Of a DNA stretch of 50,513 nucleotides, positions 17,117 through 25,504 are shown one piece after another. The translations under genes were made by a program, and so were the position numbers. The DNA lies in the NCBI GenBank assembly GCA_027026255.1, contig JALVOT010000002.1:1-50513 (forward strand). The letters are read 5' to 3'. Below the pieces are notes generated by a model. That model did not search any database, was not told the origin of the DNA, and was given only the letters and a program-made list of their open reading frames with translations. This DNA comes from Caldifarciminota bacterium (GTDB taxonomy: Bacteria; Hydrothermota; Tepidihabitantia; SM23-42). Numbering within the stretch: the stretch's first letter is position 1; each line of letters starts with the position of its first letter.

Positions 17117-18586
17117 ATGAATGGTGTCTATCTCTATCTATTATTAAGGGAGATAAAGCCTCAATTATTCAGACGTCGAATTGTCGATTTTGTTCAGAAT
17201 GGTAGATTGATCCAGTTGGTGCTTGATAAAAAATCTCTTTTCATATCCCTCTATCCCGAGGCGCGGGCAGTTTATCTCGGACCAAAAGAGAAAAGGGATT
17301 TTAAGAGGATTTTTTCTTTTTACAATATTCTGCATGGGGCGGTTATTAAAGATGTGCAACAGGAATCACTGATGCCGGTTTTTAAATTACTACTCAACCA
17401 GGGTGCTTATTACAGAAAAAGAGAGTTTGAATTTCTGGTCTCACTCTATTATTCCGGACCAAACATTGGATACCGCAGGGAAAATGTTCAGCATAATCTT
17501 TACAAACGATTCATCCAAAAAGAGCCAAAATCTTCAATCCTTGAACTCACTCCAGAAAAATTGTCAGAAATAGAAGATAAAAAAGAACTTGTTAAATCAT
17601 TTGAAGGTATTGATAAATCTCTCGCCCAGGAGCTCACCTCAAAAAATCTCGTTGATTTAAAGAAAATAATACAGGGTAGAGCGATTAAGCCCAGACTAAT
17701 TGAATCGGTTCCTCTTCGAATCAGCCTTTTTGCAAAGAATTATATAAAGAAATTCGATTCACTGAATGAACTTTATCAATTCGTATTAAAGGAATACATT
17801 TCCAACCGAACAGAAAGGATGATTGAGACAAAAACAGAAAAGATGCGGGCTTTATACAAAAAGGAGATTGAAAGATTGAAGAAGGCGCTTTTGACAAAGG
17901 AGGAGATTGAGGATTATCGGATAAAGGGAGAGTTGATACTGGCAAATTTACAACGGATAAAAAAAGGGTCTTTAAAGTTTGAAGTTATTAATCCATATAC
18001 GCAGGAGATGTTGGATATTAAACTCGAGCCAGAGAAGAAACCGCAGGAAAACGCCCAGGCATACTTTGCCCGATACAAGAAATTAAAACGGAGCCAGCCC
18101 AGGATTAAAAAAAGAATAGAGGAATTGGAAGAGGCAATAGGTCGATTGGATACCTATAAAGAGATTACGCAGGAACAGGCAGTCAAATTAAAGACCGGGA
18201 AATTACCCTATCATAAATTTATTCTTGAATCCGGTTCGATTATTTTTGTGGGTAAGAATGCCCGTTCCAATGAGATTGTTACATTTAAACTTGCTCGACC
18301 TGATGATTATATCTTTCATACCCGTGCCTATGAAGGTTCTCATACTGTGTTGCGGGCGAGAAAACCGAAGGGACAGAACCCGCCCGATAAAGAAATTCGG
18401 ATTTGTGCAGGTATTGCAGCATATTTCAGTAAAGCACGGAAGCAACGCGATGTTCTGGTTTCTTATACCCAGCGTAAATATATCAAGAAGAATAAAAAGG
18501 GCGGCATCGGAAGCATAATATTTATGCGGGAAAAGGTTGTTGCCGTGGATCCGATTCCACCTTCTGAAATTAAACTTAAATCTTGA
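17117..18586 (+). CDS. rqcH: NFACT-family ribosome quality control protein RqcH
   Basis: RqcH/NEMF proteins bind 50S subunits carrying stuck peptidyl-tRNA and recruit tRNA-Ala to add C-terminal Ala tails that mark the peptide for degradation. The 489 residues show an NFACT-N region, a central helix-hairpin-helix and coiled-coil part (about 150-360) and a C-terminal NFACT-R domain with KLPYHKF, the FHTRAYEGSHTV segment and DKEIRICAGIAAYFSKAR. The protein is slightly shorter than Bacillus RqcH (about 570). It begins 8 bases after the pseudouridine synthase. Presence in one operon with smpB places two ribosome-rescue routes together. Confidence 0.9.
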   Translation: MNGVYLYLLLREIKPQLFRRRIVDFVQNGRLIQLVLDKKSLFISLYPEARAVYLGPKEKRDFKRIFSFYNILHGAVIKDVQQESLMPVFKLLLNQGAYYRKREFEFLVSLYYSGPNIGYRRENVQHNLYKRFIQKEPKSSILELTPEKLSEIEDKKELVKSFEGIDKSLAQELTSKNLVDLKKIIQGRAIKPRLIESVPLRISLFAKNYIKKFDSLNELYQFVLKEYISNRTERMIETKTEKMRALYKKEIERLKKALLTKEEIEDYRIKGELILANLQRIKKGSLKFEVINPYTQEMLDIKLEPEKKPQENAQAYFARYKKLKRSQPRIKKRIEELEEAIGRLDTYKEITQEQAVKLKTGKLPYHKFILESGSIIFVGKNARSNEIVTFKLARPDDYIFHTRAYEGSHTVLRARKPKGQNPPDKEIRICAGIAAYFSKARKQRDVLVSYTQRKYIKKNKKGGIGSIIFMREKVVAVDPIPPSEIKLKS

Positions 18587-18856
18587 TTTGATATCTTGGT
18601 TTTTTATGATGATGTTATATAATATTTTATGGGGAAGGAGCGATTTAAGGCTAACGATTTAAAGGATAGTCGTCAAAAACGGTGCTGCCTTTGTTATATC
18701 GGTGTAAGTTGTCAGGCATCGAAACCCGTTTCGTCGTAAGGTTTCGTTATTCGTAGTTTTTTATTTTTGGTTTTAGCCGATTAACCACAATATATAACCA
18801 GACGGGCAGCAACACAGTATAACGAATAATAGTCTATATAGCGTTATTCCTGGAAC
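18587..18856. other. Convergent intergenic region with repeat and weak hairpin
   Basis: This 270-base gap lies between rqcH (+) and the MvhD gene (-). It holds a 33-base degenerate repeat at 18698-18730. A 7-base inverted repeat, CGAAACC (18720-18726) with GGTTTCG (18740-18746), is followed by a T-rich stretch and might act as a weak terminator for rqcH. No gene was found. Confidence 0.45.
18698..18730 (+). repeat. Degenerate intergenic repeat, copy 2
   Basis: It matches the minus strand of 4902-4934 at 27 of 33 positions without gaps, sharing GTAAGTTGT, ATCGAA and CCCG blocks. It partly overlaps a small inverted repeat. Confidence 0.4.
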
Positions 18857-19282
18857 CTACAGGAAAATCTCTTTTTTCAGGGGGTTTGGTCCTTTTTCCT
18901 TGATATGTTCGGTGAACTGGGTAACCACATCACGATAACGGCCACCTTCAGATGCCGATACCCATGCCAATCTTACCCGGTCGGTTTCCAGTCCTAAGGT
19001 TTCAAAGATTTTATTGAAAAGGACGATCCTTCTTCTGGTATGGTAATTGCCATATTGATAATGGCAGTCACCCGGATGGCATCCCGCAACCAGAACCGCA
19101 TCAGAACCTCTTAATAACGCCGTCAGGATAAAGAGGGGGTCAACCCGGCTTGAACACATTACACGGATTGGAATTATCGAAGGCGGCATCTGCAGTCTTG
19201 ATACCCCAGCAAGGTCAGCCCCTGCATAGGAACACCAGTTGCATAAAAATCCAATGATGCGCGGGTTAAATGTTTGTTCCAT
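18857..19282 (-). CDS. MvhD-type iron-sulfur electron-transfer subunit (second copy)
   Basis: MvhD proteins pass electrons between a hydrogenase or dehydrogenase and HdrA through a 2Fe-2S cluster. The 141 residues have the family core: IGFLCNWCSYAGADLAG, RVMCSSRVDP and GCHPGDCHY, with five conserved cysteines, and WVSASEG near the end. It is last in the operon, overlapping the FrhB-like gene by one base. It is closely similar to the other copy at 24415-24837, with shared N-terminal and C-terminal PNPLKK blocks, so the operon contains two MvhD paralogues at opposite ends. No hydrogenase subunit is in the window. Confidence 0.88.
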   Translation of the reverse strand: MEQTFNPRIIGFLCNWCSYAGADLAGVSRLQMPPSIIPIRVMCSSRVDPLFILTALLRGSDAVLVAGCHPGDCHYQYGNYHTRRRIVLFNKIFETLGLETDRVRLAWVSASEGGRYRDVVTQFTEHIKEKGPNPLKKEIFL

Positions 19283-20382
19283 TATTCCTCTCCTATTTCT
19301 TCAAATTCATTAATCTTAAAGGTTAGGATGGGAATTTTTTCTTCAATGTTTCTGCCCGGAATATATTTAAATACTTCTTGTGCTGATTCAGCAACGCGTG
19401 TAAAAATTGTCCCCACGGGTATGGAGACCGGACAGACATCTGTACACATTCCACATCCAATACAACTGAGGCTTATATGAATCATCCTGCCGATATGATA
19501 GAAGATAGTATTGGCAGGCAACCTATAGGCGCCCTTTGTCTCGGTTTCTGCTTCATATGCCTTGGGACCGACTTCACTATCGGCAGAATCAAAATAGCAG
19601 AGATTGCAGTAACAGATTGGACAGGCTCGACCACAGGCATGGCAGTTGAGACATCGGCCGAAGATATCAATCAATCCCTTCATCCCCAGTTTATCGGGAG
19701 TAATATTTGCGAAGACTTCCGCCTTTTTCCGGGCTCTTTTTTCTTTAATTTTACTGATCTCTGTATCATTCAATTCTTCTTCAACTGTTTCCGCCTCAAA
19801 TCCCTGGACAAAGTCTTCTGCCTTTTCAGTTTTTATGAGAAATGTAGTATTATTCAGGTCATTTTTTTCTATAAGTGGTAGTATAATATCTGCATTTTCC
19901 GGGACAAAATTTTCACAGATCTGGCAGCATTGCCGCAAGCCCGGTAGAGTGAGTTCAGTTGCTGGGTTTTTCTGGTATGCCTCAATTTTTTCTTCAAAGC
20001 CATCCTTTGATTCTTTGATTGAAATTACACCTTTGCAGGTAAAACTGATGAATAGAATATTATCCGGCCTTGCCTGTTCCAGCTTTATCAATTCATAAAA
20101 TGCCCTCATTTCACAGGGTCTAAGCACCACGGCAATCGGTGATGTTAATGGTTCAAGCATCGTGAGTTTAGAAAGCATTTTGCCGGCACTGGAAGGCATT
20201 ATCGGTGTAGTAGGTGTTATTTTTTCTAAGAGATTTTTATCCGTAATAAGTCCATAGAAATAGTCCCGTGAATTATTTTTGCAAAGGACAAAGGCAGCAC
20301 TAATCTTATTCTGCTCAAATAGATATTTAAGCAGTGAGCCTATTGCATTATCAGGTGATTGTGAAAGTTTTAATGCCTTCAT
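19282..20382 (-). CDS. FrhB/FdhB-like iron-sulfur oxidoreductase (copy B)
   Basis: The 366-residue protein resembles the beta subunit family of F420-reducing hydrogenase and formate dehydrogenase: a flavin-binding N-terminal region with LRPCEMRAF and CCQICENF, then two 4Fe-4S motifs, CLNCHACGRACPICYCNLC (about residues 245-265) and CIGCGMCTDVCP (about 315). The electron partner (F420, NAD(P)H, ferredoxin or another protein) cannot be read from sequence. It is a paralogue of the preceding gene and overlaps it by 4 bases. With HdrA- and MvhD-like neighbours it probably forms a soluble multi-flavin, multi-FeS complex. Confidence 0.8.
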   Translation of the reverse strand: MKALKLSQSPDNAIGSLLKYLFEQNKISAAFVLCKNNSRDYFYGLITDKNLLEKITPTTPIMPSSAGKMLSKLTMLEPLTSPIAVVLRPCEMRAFYELIKLEQARPDNILFISFTCKGVISIKESKDGFEEKIEAYQKNPATELTLPGLRQCCQICENFVPENADIILPLIEKNDLNNTTFLIKTEKAEDFVQGFEAETVEEELNDTEISKIKEKRARKKAEVFANITPDKLGMKGLIDIFGRCLNCHACGRACPICYCNLCYFDSADSEVGPKAYEAETETKGAYRLPANTIFYHIGRMIHISLSCIGCGMCTDVCPVSIPVGTIFTRVAESAQEVFKYIPGRNIEEKIPILTFKINEFEEIGEE

Positions 20383-21497
20383 TTTTTCTCCCGGGTATCT
20401 TCATATTCATGGAGTTCGTCTTCTTTGAAGGTAAGGAGCGGTATCGGTTCTTCTAAATTCTTTCCGGGCAGGTAATCAAACATCTTCTGGACCTCATTGC
20501 CGATAAAACTGAATATCTGTCCAACCGGAACATCCATCGGGCAGCCGTCTTCACAGGAACCACAGCCTACGCAGGATAGTGCCATATGGTTCATCCGGCC
20601 GAGATGGAAGACCATTCGTTCCGGGGGAAATCTAATACCGCCTTTTTCTTTAGCTCTTGCTAAGTATTCCTCCGCTTCATGATGGGATTGTTCAGGGGAT
20701 TCAAAGAAACATTGGCGGCAATAACAGATTGGACATACCCTCATACAGTTGTGACAGTTTATACAGCCGGTAAAAAATTCTTCAAGATTTTCAATCCCCT
20801 TAGTCTGGTTGCTTAGAAGAGAAAACTTCCGGGAACGATTTTCTTTTTTCTTTTTTAAAAGTGTGTTAATACTATTTTCCCATTCAGTCAGGTCATCTTC
20901 TGCCCTGTAGCTTAATATATCAAGGATTTTTTGACTATTTTTACTTACTGGATAGATGAGCAGGTGATTTCTGTAAAATCCGATGTGCAGGTCTGCAGGG
21001 GTATTATAATGGCTGAAGTTGACACAAATGCTGCAATTTGGGCGAAGCCCGTCTTCCTGCCATGCCTTTATCTTTTCAATAATATTCTGATCGTATTTTT
21101 CCGGTGATTTGATATATTCGGCAGTGGGGAAGACTCCAGGGCAATCAAAACTAAAGAATGTCAGGTTTTGTAAAGTGATCTGTCTCAATTTCGCCAGTTC
21201 AACCGCCGCCCTTATTTCACAGGGGCGCATTATACATAATATACGCAGGTTAAGTTTACCCAGTCGGGTAAGGTCCTTTAGTGCCCGGGCACCCTGAACC
21301 GGCATAGTCGGTGGAAGGGGCGTAATAGATTCAAGAATTTCTTTATCTTTAATCAATAGATAGGCAAATGATTCCCGGGATGGGATCCTGACCGGCACAA
21401 ACACTGCATCAAAGAGTTTTTTTTGCACTAATGTTTTGATAATATTTTTTATTGCGGTATTAAGATCCGATTTTATTTCAATAATCTTACCTTTCAT
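20379..21497 (-). CDS. FrhB/FdhB-like iron-sulfur oxidoreductase (copy A)
   Basis: I start this protein at the ATG at 21497, which overlaps the stop of the HdrA-like gene as ATGA; a longer upstream extension would run inside that gene's ferredoxin region in another frame. The 372 residues mirror the downstream paralogue: MRPCEIRAAVELAKL, the NCSICVNFS pair, then CINCHNCMRVCPICYCRQC and CVGCGSCEDGCP cluster motifs. The shared C-terminal segment (LPGKNLEEPIPLLTF here) shows that the two arose by duplication. The sequences have diverged clearly, so the two copies probably have different partners or positions in the complex. Confidence 0.8.
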   Translation of the reverse strand: MKGKIIEIKSDLNTAIKNIIKTLVQKKLFDAVFVPVRIPSRESFAYLLIKDKEILESITPLPPTMPVQGARALKDLTRLGKLNLRILCIMRPCEIRAAVELAKLRQITLQNLTFFSFDCPGVFPTAEYIKSPEKYDQNIIEKIKAWQEDGLRPNCSICVNFSHYNTPADLHIGFYRNHLLIYPVSKNSQKILDILSYRAEDDLTEWENSINTLLKKKKENRSRKFSLLSNQTKGIENLEEFFTGCINCHNCMRVCPICYCRQCFFESPEQSHHEAEEYLARAKEKGGIRFPPERMVFHLGRMNHMALSCVGCGSCEDGCPMDVPVGQIFSFIGNEVQKMFDYLPGKNLEEPIPLLTFKEDELHEYEDTREKK

Positions 21498-23137
21498 TTC
21501 AACATTGCCCTTTCTTCCTGATAAATTTCCTGATTCGTAAAGTGACGGTGTCGTGCCGCACCAGATGGACAGGCTGCTGCACAATTTCCACAGCCGCGGC
21601 AGAGGACCTCATTGACTACTGAAATGTGTTTACTCTCATCAATGGTTAATGCACCGTAGGTACAGACCCGGACACAGACTCCGCAGCCAACACAGATTGA
21701 ATCAGCAATTTCACAGGTCTTTGCCTCAACCTGGAGGCGTCTTCCAGGAATTAATGATGAAAGGGTCCTGCCTGCAGATGCCCCGGCCTGGATGACGGCA
21801 TCATTAAGGTCCTGTGGACCCTGACAACCACCTGCAATAGAGATACCTTCAGTTATCGTGGAGACCGGCGCCAATTTTATATGTTCTTCTTTAAAGAATC
21901 CATAGTCATCAAGCGGGATATTAAGAAGATTGGCAAAATATTGAGTATCCTTACCAGGAACAAGGCCGGTGGATAGAATAATCATATCAACGGAAAGGCT
22001 TTGTTTGATTTCATCTTCTGAGATGTAATCAATCTTGTGGTCACCGATTTCAATATTTTTGTAGCGGATGAATTCAACCCCCTGCTCTTTTGTCTCTTTA
22101 TAGAATTGGTCATATTCTTTGCCGGGCAGGCATAGTTCTTTATAAAATTGAAAGACCTTTGTATTTTTTGATTTTTCTTTAATCAGTCGGGCAAGTTTCA
22201 TCGAATTTGCACAACAGATTTTTGAACAGTAGCCGAATTTTTCACGACCAACACAATGGACAATTGCAATGGTCTGGGGCAGGTTTTCTTTATTTATTAC
22301 TGAGTTTTCAAATTCATCTGCGGTAAAAACATTTTCAAATTTTTTATAGCCAAAATTGGGGAGTTCCGCGGGAACAAATGTTTCACCCCCGATTGTGAGG
22401 ATTATTGAACCAATATTCAGTTTGACCTCTTTTTTGTCCTCGGTTTCAATCCGGGCAATAAAGTTTCCAAAGAAGCCTAAAATCTCTTTTATCTTGCTCT
22501 TTTGAAATACCTTTATTTCGGGGTGTGATTTTATTTCTTTAATCTTCTTTTGTAAGAGTTCTCTGGCACTTTGCATTCCGGGATAAAGGGACTGAAGACG
22601 GTTGAGGACACCACCCAGTTCGTTCTTTTCAACGATATAGATGTTTCTGTTTTTCTGTGCCGTTCTTAATGCCGTTTCAATGCCGGTAATGCCCGCACCG
22701 ATGATGAGGACATCAGGGCTGCATTCAATCTCTTTTTGTTTTAACGGAGTATGATAATTTATGCGATTGATCGCCGCCCGAATTAATCGAATTGCCTTTT
22801 GGGTTGCCAGTTCTTTATCTGGAGTCATCCAGGCACACTGTTCGCGAATATTTACCATCTGGAAAAGATATGGGTTCAATCCTGCCCGGGTCATTACTTC
22901 CATAAATGTATTCTCGTGTTGTTTTGGAGAGCAGGCAGCAATTACAATCCGTTCAAATCCATTTTTTTTGATGCTTTCGGCAAGAAATTTTTTTCCATCC
23001 TCAGAGCAGAGCAGACGGTGTCGTTCAATAAGGGCAACCTTTTTATCACCTTTTATTACCTCGGTAACTTTATCTAAGTCAACCGCCTCGGCAATATTGG
23101 GGCCACATTCGCAGAGAAAAAGTCCGACCTTTGTCAT
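21494..23137 (-). CDS. HdrA-like FAD iron-sulfur protein (long form)
   Basis: HdrA is the flavin centre of heterodisulfide-reductase-type complexes and can bifurcate electrons. This 547-residue protein has the HdrA N-terminal block (VGLFLCECGPNI), a CSPKQHE segment, an FAD-binding GAGITGIETA loop near residue 150 and a C-terminal pair of 4Fe-4S motifs (CVGCGVCVRVC and CRGCGNCAAACPSGA, about residues 485-525). It lacks the FP..(D/E)CATCxLAPK cysteine block, which is instead in the neighbouring short form. The two may therefore act as complementary halves or as a heterodimer. It sits 1 base after the short form. Confidence 0.87.
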   Translation of the reverse strand: MTKVGLFLCECGPNIAEAVDLDKVTEVIKGDKKVALIERHRLLCSEDGKKFLAESIKKNGFERIVIAACSPKQHENTFMEVMTRAGLNPYLFQMVNIREQCAWMTPDKELATQKAIRLIRAAINRINYHTPLKQKEIECSPDVLIIGAGITGIETALRTAQKNRNIYIVEKNELGGVLNRLQSLYPGMQSARELLQKKIKEIKSHPEIKVFQKSKIKEILGFFGNFIARIETEDKKEVKLNIGSIILTIGGETFVPAELPNFGYKKFENVFTADEFENSVINKENLPQTIAIVHCVGREKFGYCSKICCANSMKLARLIKEKSKNTKVFQFYKELCLPGKEYDQFYKETKEQGVEFIRYKNIEIGDHKIDYISEDEIKQSLSVDMIILSTGLVPGKDTQYFANLLNIPLDDYGFFKEEHIKLAPVSTITEGISIAGGCQGPQDLNDAVIQAGASAGRTLSSLIPGRRLQVEAKTCEIADSICVGCGVCVRVCTYGALTIDESKHISVVNEVLCRGCGNCAAACPSGAARHRHFTNQEIYQEERAMLK

Positions 23138-23138
23138 A

Positions 23139-24422
23139 TCAATCTTCAGTTATATTGAGGGCCTGGCCTGCTGCATCCTGAGCCTGAACAACGGCCTCCT
23201 GCATAAAATTCGGTTCTCTGGCACAGCCGGCAATATATATACCAGCCCGGTTTGATTCCACTGGATTGAATGGTTGGGTCTTTAGAAAGCCGAATTGGTC
23301 AAGTTCGATGTTGAGTATCCGGGCGATATTTCTGGTTTCAGGATGTGGCTCTATTGGTGGGGCGAGGACCACCATATCAACTGCAATGGAACCATTTTTA
23401 TTATTACCATTTTGATAATTTATCTGCAGACCGGAGTCAGCCTCTATGATTTCAATATTTTCGGCACGGATTGAATTAATCCCCTTTTTTTGAATCTCTT
23501 TGTAGAAATGTTCGTTTTCTTTTCCCGGGATGGAGAGTTCTTTATAAAATTGATAGACTTTTACCCCGGGTATTTTATCGAAGGCATAATGGGCGAATTT
23601 TGTAAGATAGAGACAGCAGACTTGAGAACAGTATCCTTTTTCCTTCCTGCCCACACAATGAATTAAGGCGATTGAATCAGGTGGGGAGCCATCTTTGGTC
23701 TGGATTATTCCTGTAGTTGGTCCATTTGATGCCCTGAGTCTTTCAAATTCAAAGGCAGATAATACATTCTTAAATTTTTTGTAGCCGTAATTGGTATATT
23801 GACTGGCATCGCCGAGTTTAAATCCTGTCGCAACGATAATGGCACCCACATTGACAGTAATTTCTCTGTCTTTGTCATCATATAATATTGCATCGAACAT
23901 ACAGGACTGTTTACAGGCCTGACAATCTTCACCCTTCTTCCGTAAGCAGTAATTCATATCGATAGCCGGAGCATTGGGCAGGGCACCGGCACAGGCTATG
24001 TATATTGCCTTGCGTTTTGATAGTCCTTCTTCAAAATTATTATCTATTTCTACAGGGCAGGGTTCAAAACAGGCACCACAACCGATACAATTTTCTAAAC
24101 TCACATATCTTGCCTGTTTTTTTATTCGGGCCGTAAAATTTCCTGCTTCGCCCTGAACCTCTTGTAGTTCAGACAGGGTGAGAAGTTCAATATTCTTATT
24201 TTCTAAAACATCTGACTGTTTTGGGGCAAGCATACAGGTTGCGCATTCCATTAAGGGAAATACCTCTTCGGATTTGATTGCCGAGCCGCCAAAATATGGT
24301 TCTTTTTCAAGCAAATATACCTTTCGGCCAGCCCGGGCACATAATAGACTGGCTTCAATTCCTGCCAGACCCGCACCAATTATTAAAATATCTTTATTCT
24401 TTGTTTCCATATATTTATTCAA
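23139..24422 (-). CDS. HdrA-like FAD iron-sulfur protein (short form)
   Basis: The 427-residue protein begins almost directly with the FAD motif IIGAGLAGIEASLLCARAG, so it lacks the usual HdrA N-terminal domain. It has the HdrA-specific FPLMECATCMLAPK block, the 4Fe-4S motif CIGCGACFEPCP near residue 115 and a second Cys group (CQACKQSCMF). The C-terminal ferredoxin domain of the long form is absent. It overlaps the upstream MvhD gene by 8 bases. A start at an internal ATG (24410) is possible; I see no strong ribosome binding site for either. Confidence 0.85.
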   Translation of the reverse strand: MNKYMETKNKDILIIGAGLAGIEASLLCARAGRKVYLLEKEPYFGGSAIKSEEVFPLMECATCMLAPKQSDVLENKNIELLTLSELQEVQGEAGNFTARIKKQARYVSLENCIGCGACFEPCPVEIDNNFEEGLSKRKAIYIACAGALPNAPAIDMNYCLRKKGEDCQACKQSCMFDAILYDDKDREITVNVGAIIVATGFKLGDASQYTNYGYKKFKNVLSAFEFERLRASNGPTTGIIQTKDGSPPDSIALIHCVGRKEKGYCSQVCCLYLTKFAHYAFDKIPGVKVYQFYKELSIPGKENEHFYKEIQKKGINSIRAENIEIIEADSGLQINYQNGNNKNGSIAVDMVVLAPPIEPHPETRNIARILNIELDQFGFLKTQPFNPVESNRAGIYIAGCAREPNFMQEAVVQAQDAAGQALNITED

Positions 24423-24837
24423 AAAATGGTTTCTTCTTTAGAGGATTGGGCCCTGCCTCTTTTATGAATTTTGCAAATTCCTGTGTTATTTCTGAAAACC
24501 TTTGACCTTCAGATGCCGATATCCAGGAAAGGCGTAATCTTTTGGGTTCGATATCAAAGGTTTGAAGAATTTTTATTAGGAGTGCAAGTCTTCTTCGTGC
24601 ATAATAATTTCCGGTCTGATAATGACAGTCGCCGGGATGGCATCCAGCAACCAGAACCCCGTCTGCACCCTGAAAATAGGCATTCAGGATGAAGACGGGG
24701 TCAACACGACTTGAACACATTACCCTGATTGTCGTAAGATTTCCAGGAACTTCCAGTTTGCTGTTTCCGGCCAAGTCGGCTGCGGCATATGAACACCAAT
24801 TGCAGAGGAAGCCGATAATAGTAGGTTCAGTTTGCAT
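24415..24837 (-). CDS. MvhD-type iron-sulfur electron-transfer subunit (first copy)
   Basis: The 140-residue protein carries the same cysteine pattern as its paralogue at 18857-19282: CNWCSYAAADLAG, RVMCSSRVDP and AGCHPGDCHYQTGNY. In methanogens this subunit links a hydrogenase or formate dehydrogenase to HdrA. Here it precedes the short HdrA-like gene, matching known mvhD-hdrA adjacency. The hydrogenase-like partner is not encoded nearby, so the FrhB-like proteins may replace it as electron input. Confidence 0.88.
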   Translation of the reverse strand: MQTEPTIIGFLCNWCSYAAADLAGNSKLEVPGNLTTIRVMCSSRVDPVFILNAYFQGADGVLVAGCHPGDCHYQTGNYYARRRLALLIKILQTFDIEPKRLRLSWISASEGQRFSEITQEFAKFIKEAGPNPLKKKPFFE

Positions 24838-24851
24838 TATGGTTATTTTTG

Positions 24852-25073
24852 TTAAAACTGAATCTGGGCATTAAACTTACCACCTTCATCCCGACAGAAG
24901 AGTAGTGTTTTTCCGGTTTTTTTACACCATGCCTCAACATCCCGGGGGAATGAGGGACAGTCAGCAACAATCTCAAGGATATCCCCGGGTTGAAGTTTTG
25001 GTGCTTCGATAGCAATCTTTAATACTGGTTGGGGGCATTTTAGTCCCAGGACATCGAGTTTGTGAACAGCCAT
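24852..25073 (-). CDS. TusA/SirA-family sulfur carrier protein
   Basis: This small protein (73 residues) has the TusA fold signature: LDVLGLKCPQPVLK near the N-terminus, with the CPxP motif whose Cys carries persulfide sulfur. I chose the ATG at 25073 because AAAGGAG ends 8 bases upstream; the ATG at 25079 would be only 2 bases from it. It is the second gene after the DsrE-like gene. Linked dsrE-tusA genes beside Hdr-like genes are known from sulfur oxidisers, which supports sulfur trafficking, but the direction of metabolism here is not shown. Confidence 0.88.
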   Translation of the reverse strand: MAVHKLDVLGLKCPQPVLKIAIEAPKLQPGDILEIVADCPSFPRDVEAWCKKTGKTLLFCRDEGGKFNAQIQF

Positions 25074-25086
25074 TTTCATTACTCCT

Positions 25087-25440
25087 TTAAAATGCAAATG
25101 TTATCTGCGCACCCTGGATATCTGTCATAAATGTTGTCGCACCGACGAGTTCGATATCGTCACGCAGTTCTTCTTTTTTCACTCCTTTTGCCTCAAGCAC
25201 CAGTTCACAGAGATAAAATTTTCCACCGAGATTTTTAATGCCGTTCCACATTTCAATTGCATCTGGATATCCCTTTGCCTTAAGATTTTCAATCACTCCG
25301 GGTTTCATAAGATCGGCAGCCCCGGGGGTGAAGAATATATAGACTGTATCACCAGCTGCTGCTGCTGATGAACCCAACACCAGGGTTGGAATTATATTTT
25401 TATTTTCTGAACCATTGCAGATTAAAGCAACCTTTGCCAT
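25087..25440 (-). CDS. DsrE-family protein, probable sulfur transfer
   Basis: The 117-residue protein has the DsrE/DsrF-like fold style: an N-terminal strand (MAKVALICNG), a Gly/Ala-rich turn (SSAAAAGDTVYIFFTPG) and a conserved Cys in FYLCELV that would take up sulfur. I start at the ATG at 25440, which has GAAAGGAGTG upstream; a longer in-frame start at 25497 would lie inside the promoter. It is the first gene of the electron-transfer operon. It probably exchanges sulfur with the TusA-like protein encoded next. Confidence 0.82.
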   Translation of the reverse strand: MAKVALICNGSENKNIIPTLVLGSSAAAAGDTVYIFFTPGAADLMKPGVIENLKAKGYPDAIEMWNGIKNLGGKFYLCELVLEAKGVKKEELRDDIELVGATTFMTDIQGAQITFAF

Positions 25441-25476
25441 TTTACACTCCTTTCTTTTTTCTGGAAAAATTATATA

Positions 25477-25504
25477 ATTATACATACCGGAGAACATTTG
25501 TCAA
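25477..25504 (-). promoter_or_regulatory. Consensus promoter of the DsrE-TusA-Hdr operon (leadered)
   Basis: TTGACA at 25504-25499 and TATAAT at 25482-25477, with a 16-base spacer. The start site would be near 25470, giving a leader of about 30 bases with a good Shine-Dalgarno site (GAAAGGAGTG). This contrasts with the leaderless promoters that use the same boxes. Confidence 0.83.

Noticed and set aside
19477-20098. Plus-strand frames of 134 and 150 codons
   Set aside because: They lie opposite the FrhB-like gene, which has clear iron-sulfur motifs; the frames show no family signature.
25441-25497. Longer start of the DsrE-like gene
   Set aside because: It would begin inside the spacer and -10 box of a perfect promoter, whereas the ATG at 25440 has a strong Shine-Dalgarno site.
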